Origin: Paulinella micropora
Taxonomy: Eukaryota; Cercozoa; Imbricatea; Euglyphida
Length of the DNA stretch: 21,417 bases
Direction of reading: 5' to 3'
Assembly: GCA_009731375.1 (NCBI GenBank)
Contig: BJOX01000144.1
Location: forward strand, 164,389-185,805
Positions within the stretch are counted from its first letter, which is position 1. Each line of letters starts with the position of its first letter. Positions 9,343 to 19,554 of this stretch are shown piece by piece. The translations under genes and the position numbers were made by a program. The notes under the pieces were generated by a model. The model worked only from the letters and a program-made list of their open reading frames with translations. It did no database searches and was not told the origin of the DNA.

Positions 9343-9511
9343 GATGTCGCAAAGGAATGTAGTCCTTGCAAAGGAACGCAGTTTCACATCAAACAATAAT
9401 TTGTGTACTGTGCATGTGTCCGGGATGGGAATCACGGGTAGACTGTGTTCTGGAAAAAGAAGAGGAGGAAGGACGTTGAAGAAAAAGGCAATCTAGGAAT
9501 GGAGAGTGGGA
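9343..9511 (-). repeat. Interspersed repeat R2, second copy
   Basis: Reverse complement of 45-202, starting at its ATCT-type 3' end (AGATGTCGCAAAGG on the plus strand) and running to the gap at 9512. The left side joins a GATA array, the expected tail in this orientation. The match to the first copy stops near 9500. Confidence 0.75.
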
Positions 9512-9602
9512 NNNNNNNNNNNNNNNNNNNNNNNNNNNNNNNNNNNNNNNNNNNNNNNNNNNNNNNNNNNNNNNNNNNNNNNNNNNNNNNNNNNNNNNNN
9601 NN

Positions 9603-9662
<60 letters not shown>

Positions 9663-9687
9663 GGATGGATGGATGGATGGATGGATG

Positions 9688-9774
<87 letters not shown>

Positions 9775-9865
9775 GAAGGATCAATTCAACAAGATTAGGA
9801 GAGGTGAGTGGGTAGATAGAAAGATATATATGTTAATCTATATCTATTCTTCCATTTATTGACCC
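9512..9865. repeat. Gap and GATA array
   Basis: N run 9512-9602, then (GATA)n with a GATG block to 9773, then a short unique piece containing GGATCAATTCAACAAGATTA (related to R3) and GAGGTGAGTGGGTAGATAG, a string also present at 9131-9149. Confidence 0.8.
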
Positions 9866-10440
<575 letters not shown>

Positions 10441-10502
10441 GAGAAGGAGCAAGCCAGTGACGACGACGACGAATACCATAATACAGACATACATACGGCA
10501 GA

Positions 10503-10680
10503 GTGAAAAACTTCGGCCAGAACAAATCATCCCGTAATAACGGTACATTGTTATTCAAAGTTGTGAAGAATTTCGGCCAGCCGGTAATTACGGTACCTTT
10601 GTTGTCCACAAATAAAAGTTTAACCCAAAATTCCCCGTATTTACGGTTGGCCGAAAGGTGATATGGCCGAAATTTTTCAC
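10503..10680. mobile_element. MITE-like element with 17-bp terminal inverted repeats
   Basis: Left end GTGAAAAACTTCGGCCA and right end TGGCCGAAATTTTTCAC are inverted repeats with 16 of 17 positions paired. The interior (about 144 bp) is non-coding and contains palindromic pieces such as GGTAATTACGGTACC and another GAATTTCGGCCAG. Size and structure fit a non-autonomous DNA transposon. I found no clear target-site duplication. A diverged relative lies at 11049-11171. Confidence 0.6.
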
Positions 10681-10746
10681 CCGACCCTTACATTCATGCA
10701 TGCAATCAAGCAGGAAGGGAATTCCAGCGTCGACGATGATATAATA

Positions 10747-10797
<51 letters not shown>

Positions 10798-10844
10798 TCC
10801 TGTCTCTCTCCCCTCCTTTCTCACTCCCCTCCTCTCTCTCTCCC

Positions 10845-10912
<68 letters not shown>

Positions 10913-10913
10913 T

Positions 10914-10957
<44 letters not shown>

Positions 10958-11048
10958 ATACATGACATTAATGCATGTATGTATGTAGGAGGAGGAAGAA
11001 GGAGCCAGGGACGTCCATGACGAATAAGATAACACAGACATCAAGACG
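10681..11048 (+). pseudogene. First repeat block with two acidic-exon-like copies
   Basis: Copy c (10714, after TTCATGCATGCAATCAAGCAG) reads EGNSSVDDDIID. It is followed by (TA)n at 10751-10794 and (TC)n at about 10800-10955. Copy d (10989, after GCATGTATGTATGTAG) reads EEEEGARDVHDE then a stop. The same order (copy, TA, TC, copy) recurs at 11205-11510, so this is a segmental duplication. Within copy d a GT after 24 bp could serve as a donor in phase 0. Confidence 0.5.
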
Positions 11049-11204
11049 AGCGAAAAATTTCGGCCTGGAAATATTTCGGCCAGTGATTTTTCACCGCAGA
11101 ATACGTTGTTTTTACACAAAACTTCGGGTGGCCGGAATTCTTCCCTAGTCTTTTCACCGCAAGATACGTTTTTTTTTTTTTGCCAAAATTTAAATTCTTT
11201 ACTT
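11049..11204. mobile_element. Diverged relative of the 10503 inverted-repeat element
   Basis: Contains GCGAAAAATTTCGGCC, ATTTCGGCCAGTGATTTTTC, and two direct copies of TTTTCACCGCA followed by (G)ATACGTT (about 11088 and 11151). The termini are less regular than in the first copy and the boundaries are uncertain. A poly-T run of 13 is at 11169-11181. Confidence 0.45.
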
Positions 11205-11397
11205 TTCCTTACATACCTTTATGCATGAAATGTAGAAGGAGGGGAAATTCAGCGACAACGATGATATAATAGACATATATATGTATATATATATCCTCCT
11301 GTCTCTCTCCCCTCCTCTCTCTCTCTCCCCTCCTCTCTCTCTCTCCCCTCCTCTCTCTCTCTCTCTCTCTCGCTCTCTCCCCTCCTCTCTCTCTCCC

Positions 11398-11435
<38 letters not shown>

Positions 11436-11774
11436 ACATGGCATTCATGCATGTATGTATGTAGGAGGAGGAGGAGAGAGAAAAAGCCAGGGACGACCAT
11501 GACGAATAACAGAACACAGATATACATACCTTCATGCATGCAATGTAGGAGGAAGAAGAAGGACAGTGCCGACAGTGATATACTCGACGCATTAGTATAG
11601 TATGCGGCTAACCACACATTCGACGTGTTTTGCGGGCGAGCCGGGCCGGGCCGGCGAGCCCGCAAAGCACGTCAAATTTGGCGCGCCGCCGCATATGTAG
11701 TTTTATCGGTAACCTCACCACATTTTGTGGATTTTGACCGATCAATACATGGACCATGCATGCTTTGGATATAG
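11205..11774 (+). pseudogene. Second and third acidic-exon repeat blocks
   Basis: Copy e (11236, KEGKFSDNDDIID), a TA/TC stretch (11273-11432), copy f (11465, EEEEREKARDDHDE then stop) and copy g (11549, EEEEGQCRQ then stop, frameshifted). Each is preceded by TGCATG-containing sequence and (G)TAG. Copies e and f mirror copies c and d. Copy g plus the intact exon at 11775 form a third, shorter round. Most copies carry an in-frame stop or lack a donor. Confidence 0.5.
11601..11695. repeat. GC-rich imperfect hairpin
   Basis: Outer arms TATGCGGC (11601) and GCCGCATA (11688) and inner arms GACGTGTTTTGCGGGC (11622) and GCCCGCAAAGCACGTC (11658) enclose a GGGCCGGGCC-type core. The segment is far richer in GC than anything around it. 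It may be a small foldback element or the terminal arms of a mobile element. No coding content. Confidence 0.65.
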
Positions 11775-11856
11775 GAGGAGGAGGGAGAAGCGAGCGACGA
11801 CGATGATGATGACGAACATGATGCACCACCAGTTGCTCCATCCACCCCCCCGCCAC
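11775..11856 (+). CDS. Exon 3 of the plus-strand gene (acidic, intact copy)
   Basis: An 82-bp exon after GGATATAG and before a GTAAAT donor. It reads [20 protein letters not shown], then Pro-Ser-Thr-Pro-Pro-Pro plus one base. Phase 0 at the start fits exon 2, and phase 1 at the end fits exon 4 (C plus CA gives Pro). It is the only member of the acidic-exon array with both an open frame and a good donor. Likely disordered. Glu/Asp stretches like this are common in nuclear proteins, but that is only suggestive. Confidence 0.65.
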
Positions 11857-11946
11857 GTAAATATCTATCCTATCTATCTACTATCTATCTATCTATCTAT
11901 CTATCTATCGATCTATCTATCTATCTATCTATCTATCGATCTATCG

Positions 11947-12005
<59 letters not shown>

Positions 12006-12030
12006 CATCCATCCATCCATCTATCCATCC

Positions 12031-12068
<38 letters not shown>

Positions 12069-12085
12069 ATATCTATATATCTATA

Positions 12086-12138
<53 letters not shown>

Positions 12139-12147
12139 GTCTATCTG

Positions 12148-12223
<76 letters not shown>

Positions 12224-12224
12224 G

Positions 12225-12262
<38 letters not shown>

Positions 12263-12287
12263 CATCCATCCATCCATCTATCCATCC

Positions 12288-12325
<38 letters not shown>

Positions 12326-12342
12326 ATATCTATATATCTATA

Positions 12343-12395
<53 letters not shown>

Positions 12396-12676
12396 GTCTA
12401 TCTGTCTATCTATCTATCTATCTNNNNNNNNNNNNNNNNNNNNNNNNNNNNNNNNNNNNNNNNNNNNNNNNNNNNNNNNNNNNNNNNNNNNNNNNNNNNN
12501 NNNNNNNNNNNNNNNNNNNNNNNNNNNNNNNNNNNNNNNNNNNNNNNNNNNNNNNNNNNNNNNNNNNNNNNNNNNNNNNNNNNNNNNNNNNNNNNNNNNN
12601 NNNNNNNNNNNNNNNNNNNNNNNNNNNNNNNNNNNNNNNNNNNNNNNNNNNNNNNNNNNNNNNNNNNNNNNNNNNN

Positions 12677-12747
<71 letters not shown>

Positions 12748-12767
12748 ACACACAAACACACACACAC

Positions 12768-12861
<94 letters not shown>

Positions 12862-12868
12862 TCTGTAG
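11857..12868. repeat. Intron 3: duplicated ATCT block, gap, TC/CA arrays
   Basis: (ATCT)n 11867-12423 contains two copies, about 257 bp apart, of a block with CCAT repeats, then TATATCTATATATC, then CTGTCTATCTGTC (starting near 12004 and 12261). N gap 12424-12676. TC, CA and TC arrays at 12679-12866 supply a strong pyrimidine tract ending CTCTGTAG. The 1012-bp intron length includes the gap. Confidence 0.75.
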
Positions 12869-12898
12869 CAATGCTTGAGAGGGCGCTAGACGATTCGC

Positions 12899-12942
<44 letters not shown>

Positions 12943-13005
12943 GAGCAGCAGCAGCAGGAGGAGGAGGAGCAGGAGGAGGAGCAGGAGGAGGAGCAGGAGC
13001 AAGAG
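12869..13005 (+). CDS. Exon 4 of the plus-strand gene (poly-Gln to Gln/Glu)
   Basis: A 137-bp exon between CTCTCTGTAG and GTACAT. After two bases that complete a Pro codon it reads MLERALDDS, fifteen Gln, then mixed Gln/Glu ending QEEEQEQE. It ends in phase 0, as exon 5 requires. The Gln tract is encoded by pure CAA, the same repeat that fills non-coding DNA at 4130-6400, but here the frame is kept by flanking complex sequence. Poly-Q length is probably variable between individuals. Confidence 0.7.
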
Positions 13006-13193
13006 GTACATGCATAAGCGTTACAGGCATGTGATTTATGTTACTATCAAGAACAACAAGAACAACAATAACAACAAGAACAACATACAACAACAAGAAC
13101 AACAAGAACAACAGGCATACATTCATTCATACATGCATACATACATACATACATACATACATACACACACGCATGCTTGCAGACATACATACA

Positions 13194-13225
<32 letters not shown>

Positions 13226-13643
13226 CTTGCATGCATACAAGCATACACACATGCATACATACATACATACATACATAGATACATACATAGATACATACAT
13301 AGATACATACATAGATACATACATACATGCATGCATGCATACATACATACATACATACATACATACATACATACATGCATACATACATGCATACATACAT
13401 ACATACATACATACAGACAGACAGACAGGCATACAGACATACAGACATACAGACATACAGAGATACATACATACAGACATACAGACATACAGGCATGCAT
13501 GCATACATACATACATACATACATACATACATACATACATGCATGCATGCATACATGCATGCATACATACATACATACATACATACATACATGCATACAG
13601 ATATACGTACAGACATACGTGCAGACATACGTGCATACATACA

Positions 13644-13675
<32 letters not shown>

Positions 13676-13714
13676 CATACATACATACATACATACATAC
13701 ATACATACATACAT

Positions 13715-13745
<31 letters not shown>

Positions 13746-13817
13746 ATATGTATATATATATGTATATATATATATATACATACATACATAAATACATAAA
13801 TACATACATACATACAG
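13006..13817. repeat. Intron 4: AAC/AAG then ACAT array
   Basis: 812 bp. A brief unique start, AACAAG/AAC at 13048-13110, then (ACAT)n with GCAT, ACAG and ATAG variants to 13815, ending CATACAG as acceptor. Frames reading Tyr/Ile/His/Thr repeats are not genes. Confidence 0.8.
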
Positions 13818-13864
13818 GAGGAGGATCCGGAGGAAGTGGCAAGGAAACAAAGACTACTTGAAAA
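13818..13864 (+). CDS. Exon 5 of the plus-strand gene, copy 1 of a tandem exon array
   Basis: A 47-bp exon after ACATACAG and before GTAATA. It reads EEDPEEVARKQRLLE plus AA. Phase 0 in, phase 2 out. The AA is completed to Lys by the first G of the exon at 15978. If the donor is not used, the frame ends at once in TAA TAG, so this could alternatively be a terminal exon. It begins a charged helical region. Three to four similar copies follow. Confidence 0.65.
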
Positions 13865-13931
13865 GTAATAGATAGATAGATATGTAGGTAGGTAGATAGA
13901 TTGATAAGTAGATACATACATACAGGAGTAG

Positions 13932-13996
13932 GAGGAGGAGGAGGAGGAGGAGGAGGAGGAGGAGGAAGTGGCCAGGAAACAAAGACTACTTAAAAA
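13932..13996 (+). CDS. Duplicate of exon 5, copy 2
   Basis: After the acceptor GGAGTAG it reads eleven Glu (all GAG), then EVARKQRLLK plus AA before GTAATA. Phase 0 in and phase 2 out, like copy 1. The upstream CATACAG acceptor would put a stop (TAG) in frame, so the inner TAG acceptor would be needed. Usable as an alternative to copy 1 but not together with it. Confidence 0.45.
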
Positions 13997-14078
13997 GTAA
14001 TAGATAGATAGATAGGTAGGTAGGTAGATAGATAGATAAGCAGATACATACATACAAGAGGAGGAGGAGGAGGAGTAG

Positions 14079-14110
14079 GAAGTGGCAAGGAAACAAAGAC
14101 TACTTGAAAA
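14079..14110 (+). CDS. Duplicate of exon 5, copy 3
   Basis: Core EVARKQRLLE plus AA before GTAATA, identical in protein to copy 1. An in-frame TAG lies just before GAAGTG, so only the acceptor ending in that TAG keeps the frame. The upstream AGG run is then outside the exon. Confidence 0.4.
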
Positions 14111-14177
14111 GTAATAGATAGATAGATAGGTAGGTAGGTAGATAGATAGATAAGTAGATACATACATACAGAAGTAG

Positions 14178-14230
14178 GAGGAGGAGGAGGAGGAGGATGA
14201 AGTGGCAAGGAAACAAAGACTACCTCAAAA
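14178..14230 (+). pseudogene. Duplicate of exon 5, copy 4, with GC instead of GT
   Basis: Reads six Glu, Asp, then [10 protein letters not shown] plus AA. The donor is GCAATA instead of GTAATA, so it is a decayed copy or uses a rare GC donor. Acceptor AAGTAG. Confidence 0.4.
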
Positions 14231-14234
14231 GCAA

Positions 14235-15237
<1,003 letters not shown>

Positions 15238-15707
15238 GATTTTTTGAAATGGGTGCCATCTGTCGACAGACAGAGAATTAGGGGATGGTGTGGGTGTGCT
15301 GGGCCCGTGGTGGGGTGCCTTATGTGTGCCTAGCCATGCGCCTATAAGTCACATGCCGAAATAGCGACGGGAAGCACAATCCTGTTCCCTCAGGGTGCCC
15401 TTTCTCGCTTGTTGAGCCCGGAATAAAACCCACAGTGCTCTGTCGGTTTATACTAGACTGTCGAAAGTCTCGAAACTCCATCTGCTTACTGGGCCCTCTG
15501 TAATGGAGGTGGGAGCTCGTTCTGCAAGGGGCGCTTTATGGAACGAGCCCTGGCCCCGCCTGGTACTAGGGAGCTTTGGTATCGCCTGTATCAGTCCCTT
15601 CCGTGCAAACATCACGGCTTAGCTGGGCATCGGGTTAATACTTTACCCACAGACTTCCTGGTTGACGAAATCAGAAGCTCCTTTTTTCTGACATTAGTCG
15701 ATATTTC
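15238..15707 (+). repeat. Repeat R1, copy 4 (longest)
   Basis: Positions 15316-15707 match copy 1, and 15238-15315 is extra 5' sequence containing GGGTGCCATCTGTCGACAG and GGGCCCGTGGTGGGGTGCC. It lies between (TATC)n arrays and ends in ATATTTC plus (ATCT)n. The full element is at least 470 bp. It sits within the proposed intron between 13864 and 15978. Confidence 0.75.
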
Positions 15708-15760
15708 ATCTATCTATCTATCTATCTACCTACCTACCTATCTATCTTTCTATTTATCTA

Positions 15761-15792
<32 letters not shown>

Positions 15793-15848
15793 TCCTTTTA
15801 TTTACCTACCTACCTACCTACCTATCAACCTACGTATCTATTTTTCTT

Positions 15849-15927
<79 letters not shown>

Positions 15928-15928
15928 G

Positions 15929-15976
<48 letters not shown>

Positions 15977-15977
15977 G
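15708..15977. repeat. ATCT tail array
   Basis: (ATCT)n with ACCT, TTCT and CTGT variants. Its end, CTATCTATCTAG, supplies both a weak pyrimidine tract and the AG acceptor of the next exon. Confidence 0.85.
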
Positions 15978-16020
15978 GATGAAAAGATTAAACAGAATCA
16001 CGGCGCCTTCGACTAGCTCA
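15978..16020 (+). CDS. Exon 6 of the plus-strand gene
   Basis: A 43-bp exon after TATCTAG and before GTACATGT. The first G completes the Lys codon from exon 5. Then fourteen codons read MKRLNRITAPSTSS, ending in phase 0. It is the only complex sequence between R1 copy 4 and the TC arrays, and its phases match on both sides. The donor is like that of exon 4 (GTACATG). Confidence 0.6.
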
Positions 16021-16046
16021 GTACATGTAGTGGTCTCTCTCTCTCA

Positions 16047-16118
<72 letters not shown>

Positions 16119-16184
16119 TTTCTCTCTCTCTCTCTCTCTTTCTCTCTTTCTTTCTTTCTTTCTTTCTTTTTCACCCTCACTCTC

Positions 16185-16225
<41 letters not shown>

Positions 16226-16765
16226 CTTTTTCACCCTGACACACACACACACACACTCACTCTCTCTCTCTCTCTCGCTCTCTCTCTCTCTGTCTCTCTC
16301 TCTTTCTCTCTCTCTACATGTATTTATATATGTCTATGTATGTCCGTACGTACACGCTTGATTGCATATATGTTGTAGACGAAGTTTTTTTTTTTTTTTT
16401 TTTTTAATTAAAAAAAAAAANNNNNNNNNNNNNNNNNNNNNNNNNNNNNNNNNNNNNNNNNNNNNNNNNNNNNNNNNNNNNNNNNNNNNNNNNNNNNNNN
16501 NNNNNNNNNNNNNNNNNNNNNNNNNNNNNNNNNNNNNNNNNNNNNNNNNNNNNNNNNNNNNNNNNNNNNNNNNNNNNNNNNNNNNNNNNNNNNNNNNNNN
16601 NNNNNNNNNNNNNNNNNNNNNNNNNNNNNNNNNNNNNNNNNNNNNNNNNNNNNNNNNNNNNNNNNNNNNNNNNNNNNNNNNNNNNNNNNNNNNNNNNNNN
16701 NNNNNNNNNNNNNNNNNNNNNNNNNNNNNNNNNNNNNNNNNNNNNNNNNNNNNNNNNNNNNNNNN

Positions 16766-16826
<61 letters not shown>

Positions 16827-16931
16827 AAAGAAAATAAGAAAACACATATGAAAAACAAGTGGTTTATTATTGAAAATAGGTGAAAACAAAAGATTGTTTG
16901 CATTATATGGCATGTGGAAGCCCAAGGCCAT
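16021..16931. repeat. Intron 6 left part: TC arrays, poly-T/gap/poly-A
   Basis: (TC)n with CTTT blocks and two copies of TCTTTCTTTCTTTCTTTCTT followed by TTTTCACCCT (near 16170 and 16228), short CA, and more TC to 16313. A T run (16385-16405), AATTAAAA, a 345-N gap 16421-16765, then poly-A (16766-16804), GA and a short AT-rich unique piece. No gene was found. Confidence 0.85.
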
Positions 16932-17795
16932 TGATCAATTGATCAATTGATCGATTGATCGATTGATCGATTGATCAGTCGATTGACCGAAGATTCATCG
17001 ATTGATCGATTCATCGATTGATCGATTCATCGATTGATCGATTCATCGATTGATCGATTAATCGATTGATCGATTGGTTGATTCATAGATTGATCAAAGA
17101 TCGATTGATCGATTGATCGATTGATCGATTGATCAATTGATCAATTGATCAATTGATCGATTGATCAATTGATCGATCGATCGATTGATCGATTGATTGA
17201 TTGATCGATTGATCGATTGATCAATTGATCGATTGATCAATTGATCGATTGATCGATTGATCGATTGATCGATTAATAGATTAATAGATTGATAGATTGA
17301 TAGATTGATAGATTGATCGAAGATCGATTCATCAAATCATCGATTCATCGATTGATCAATTGATCGATTGATCGATTGGTCCATTGGTTGATTGGTCGAT
17401 TGATCGATCGATCGATTGATCGATTGGTCGGTTGATCGATTGGTCGATTGATCGATTGATCGATTGGTCGCTTGGTCGCTTGGTCGATTGATCGATTGAT
17501 CGACTGATCGCATTGATCGCATTGATCTAATTGATCGAATTGACCTATTTGATCGCATTGATCGATTTGATCGATTCGATTGATTTGATCGATTTCGTCG
17601 ATTGATCGATTGATCGATTTCATTGATTTTATCGATTCATCGATTCATCGATTGATCGATTGATCGATTGATCGATTGATCGATTGATCGATTGATCGAT
17701 TGATCGATTGATCGATTGATCGATTGATCGATCGGTCGATTGATCGATTTGATCGATTTGATCGATTTGATCGATCGGCCGATATATCGATTTTT
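16932..17795. repeat. Self-complementary ATTGATCG satellite
   Basis: About 860 bp built from ATTGATCG with ATTGATCA, ATTCATCG, ATTGGTCG and ATAGATTG variants. The unit is rich in the palindromes GATC, ATCGAT and TGATCA, so the array can fold on itself at many registers. It ends at a T-rich stretch that serves the acceptor of the exon at 17819. Ser-Ile-Asp-Arg-type frames are translations of the array. Confidence 0.9.
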
Positions 17796-17818
17796 TCATT
17801 TTTAAGTATATGTTGCAG

Positions 17819-17902
17819 GCAAAAGCGGCGAAATTAGCGGAGCTTCTGGCTAGACAGAAAAAGAAAGAAGAAGAACGTGCAAAGCAAAGACAGCTGGAGA
17901 AA
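17819..17902 (+). CDS. Exon 7 of the plus-strand gene (charged helix)
   Basis: An 84-bp exon after TTTTTCATTTTTAAGTATATGTTGCAG (shown in full at 17790-17818) and before GTGGTC. In phase 0 it reads AKAAKLAELLARQKKKEEER, then AKQRQLEK. Hydrophobic and charged residues alternate as in a coiled coil or long single helix. The donor is non-optimal, but the frame runs into repeat translation a few codons later. Both ends are phase 0, matching exons 6 and 8. Confidence 0.7.
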
Positions 17903-17911
17903 GTGGTCTTA

Positions 17912-17980
<69 letters not shown>

Positions 17981-18023
17981 CATACACATATACGTACACA
18001 TATACATAGACATACACATAGAC

Positions 18024-18060
<37 letters not shown>

Positions 18061-18284
18061 TACATGTACATGTACATGTACTACATGTACATGATGTACA
18101 TGTACATGTACATGATGTACATGATGTACATGTACATGTTGTACATGTACATGTACATGTACATGTACATGTACATGTACATGTACATGTACATGTACAT
18201 GTACATGTACATGTACATGTACATACATTTACACATATATATACATATACATAACATATACATATACGTATACATATGCATATG

Positions 18285-18322
<38 letters not shown>

Positions 18323-18410
18323 CATACATATACACATACATATACATATACATATACAAATACATATATATATACATAATACACATACATATACATATAC
18401 ATACACATAC

Positions 18411-18453
<43 letters not shown>

Positions 18454-18454
18454 T

Positions 18455-18493
<39 letters not shown>

Positions 18494-18507
18494 CGCATAC
18501 GCATATG

Positions 18508-18563
<56 letters not shown>

Positions 18564-18657
18564 AAAACATATACATATACATGTGCATGTATATGTGTAT
18601 GTATATGCATATGTATATGCATATGTATATATATGTATACGTATATGTGTATGTATG

Positions 18658-18719
<62 letters not shown>

Positions 18720-18897
18720 CATATGTATATGCATATGTATATGTATCTGTATATGTATATGTATCTGTATCTGTATCTGTATCTGTATCTGTATCTGTAT
18801 CTGTATCTGTATCTGTATTTGTATCTGTATCTGTATTTGTATCTGTATCTGTATCTGTATCTGTATCTGTATCTGTATCTGTATCTGTATCTGTATC

Positions 18898-18929
<32 letters not shown>

Positions 18930-18958
18930 CGTATGTATATGTATATGTATATGTAAAC

Positions 18959-19013
<55 letters not shown>

Positions 19014-19074
19014 CATATGCATATGTATATGCATATGTATATGCATATGTATATGTATATGTATATGCATATGT

Positions 19075-19146
<72 letters not shown>

Positions 19147-19193
19147 CATGTATATGTACATGTACATGTACATGTACATGTACATGCATATGC

Positions 19194-19271
<78 letters not shown>

Positions 19272-19272
19272 G

Positions 19273-19314
<42 letters not shown>

Positions 19315-19354
19315 CATGTACATGTACATGTACATGTACATGTACATGTACATG

Positions 19355-19403
<49 letters not shown>

Positions 19404-19420
19404 GCATATGCATATACATG

Positions 19421-19487
<67 letters not shown>

Positions 19488-19554
19488 TCATATACATACA
19501 TAAGTAAACGCCGTAATATATATTCATATTCATATGCATCATTGAATACATATA
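17903..19554. repeat. Intron 7 left part: ATATAC / ACATGT / ATATGT / ATCTGT array with strand switches
   Basis: CATATA-type repeats to about 18060, self-complementary (ACATGT)n at 18062-18222, CATATA to about 18590, then its reverse complement TATATG to about 19320 including an ATCTGT block (about 18757-18900), (ACATGT)n near 19313-19360, and CATATA again to about 19495. The long frames on both strands come from the repeat only. Confidence 0.9.

Noticed and set aside
13010-14167. His-Thr/Tyr-Ile and Cys-Met-Tyr-Val frames through the ACAT array
   Set aside because: Repeat translation on both strands. The only complex parts are the exon-5 copies, which are annotated separately.
15538-15707. 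R1 frame starting [14 protein letters not shown] as a possible gene
   Set aside because: The frame is shared by copies 3 and 4 but shifted by an indel in copies 1 and 2, then runs into ATCT. It is better explained as a non-coding repeat.
17912-19501. A 529-codon minus-strand frame and a 479-codon plus-strand frame
   Set aside because: Both are translations of ATATAC/ATATGT/ACATGT repeats, open on both strands at once, with dipeptide composition only.
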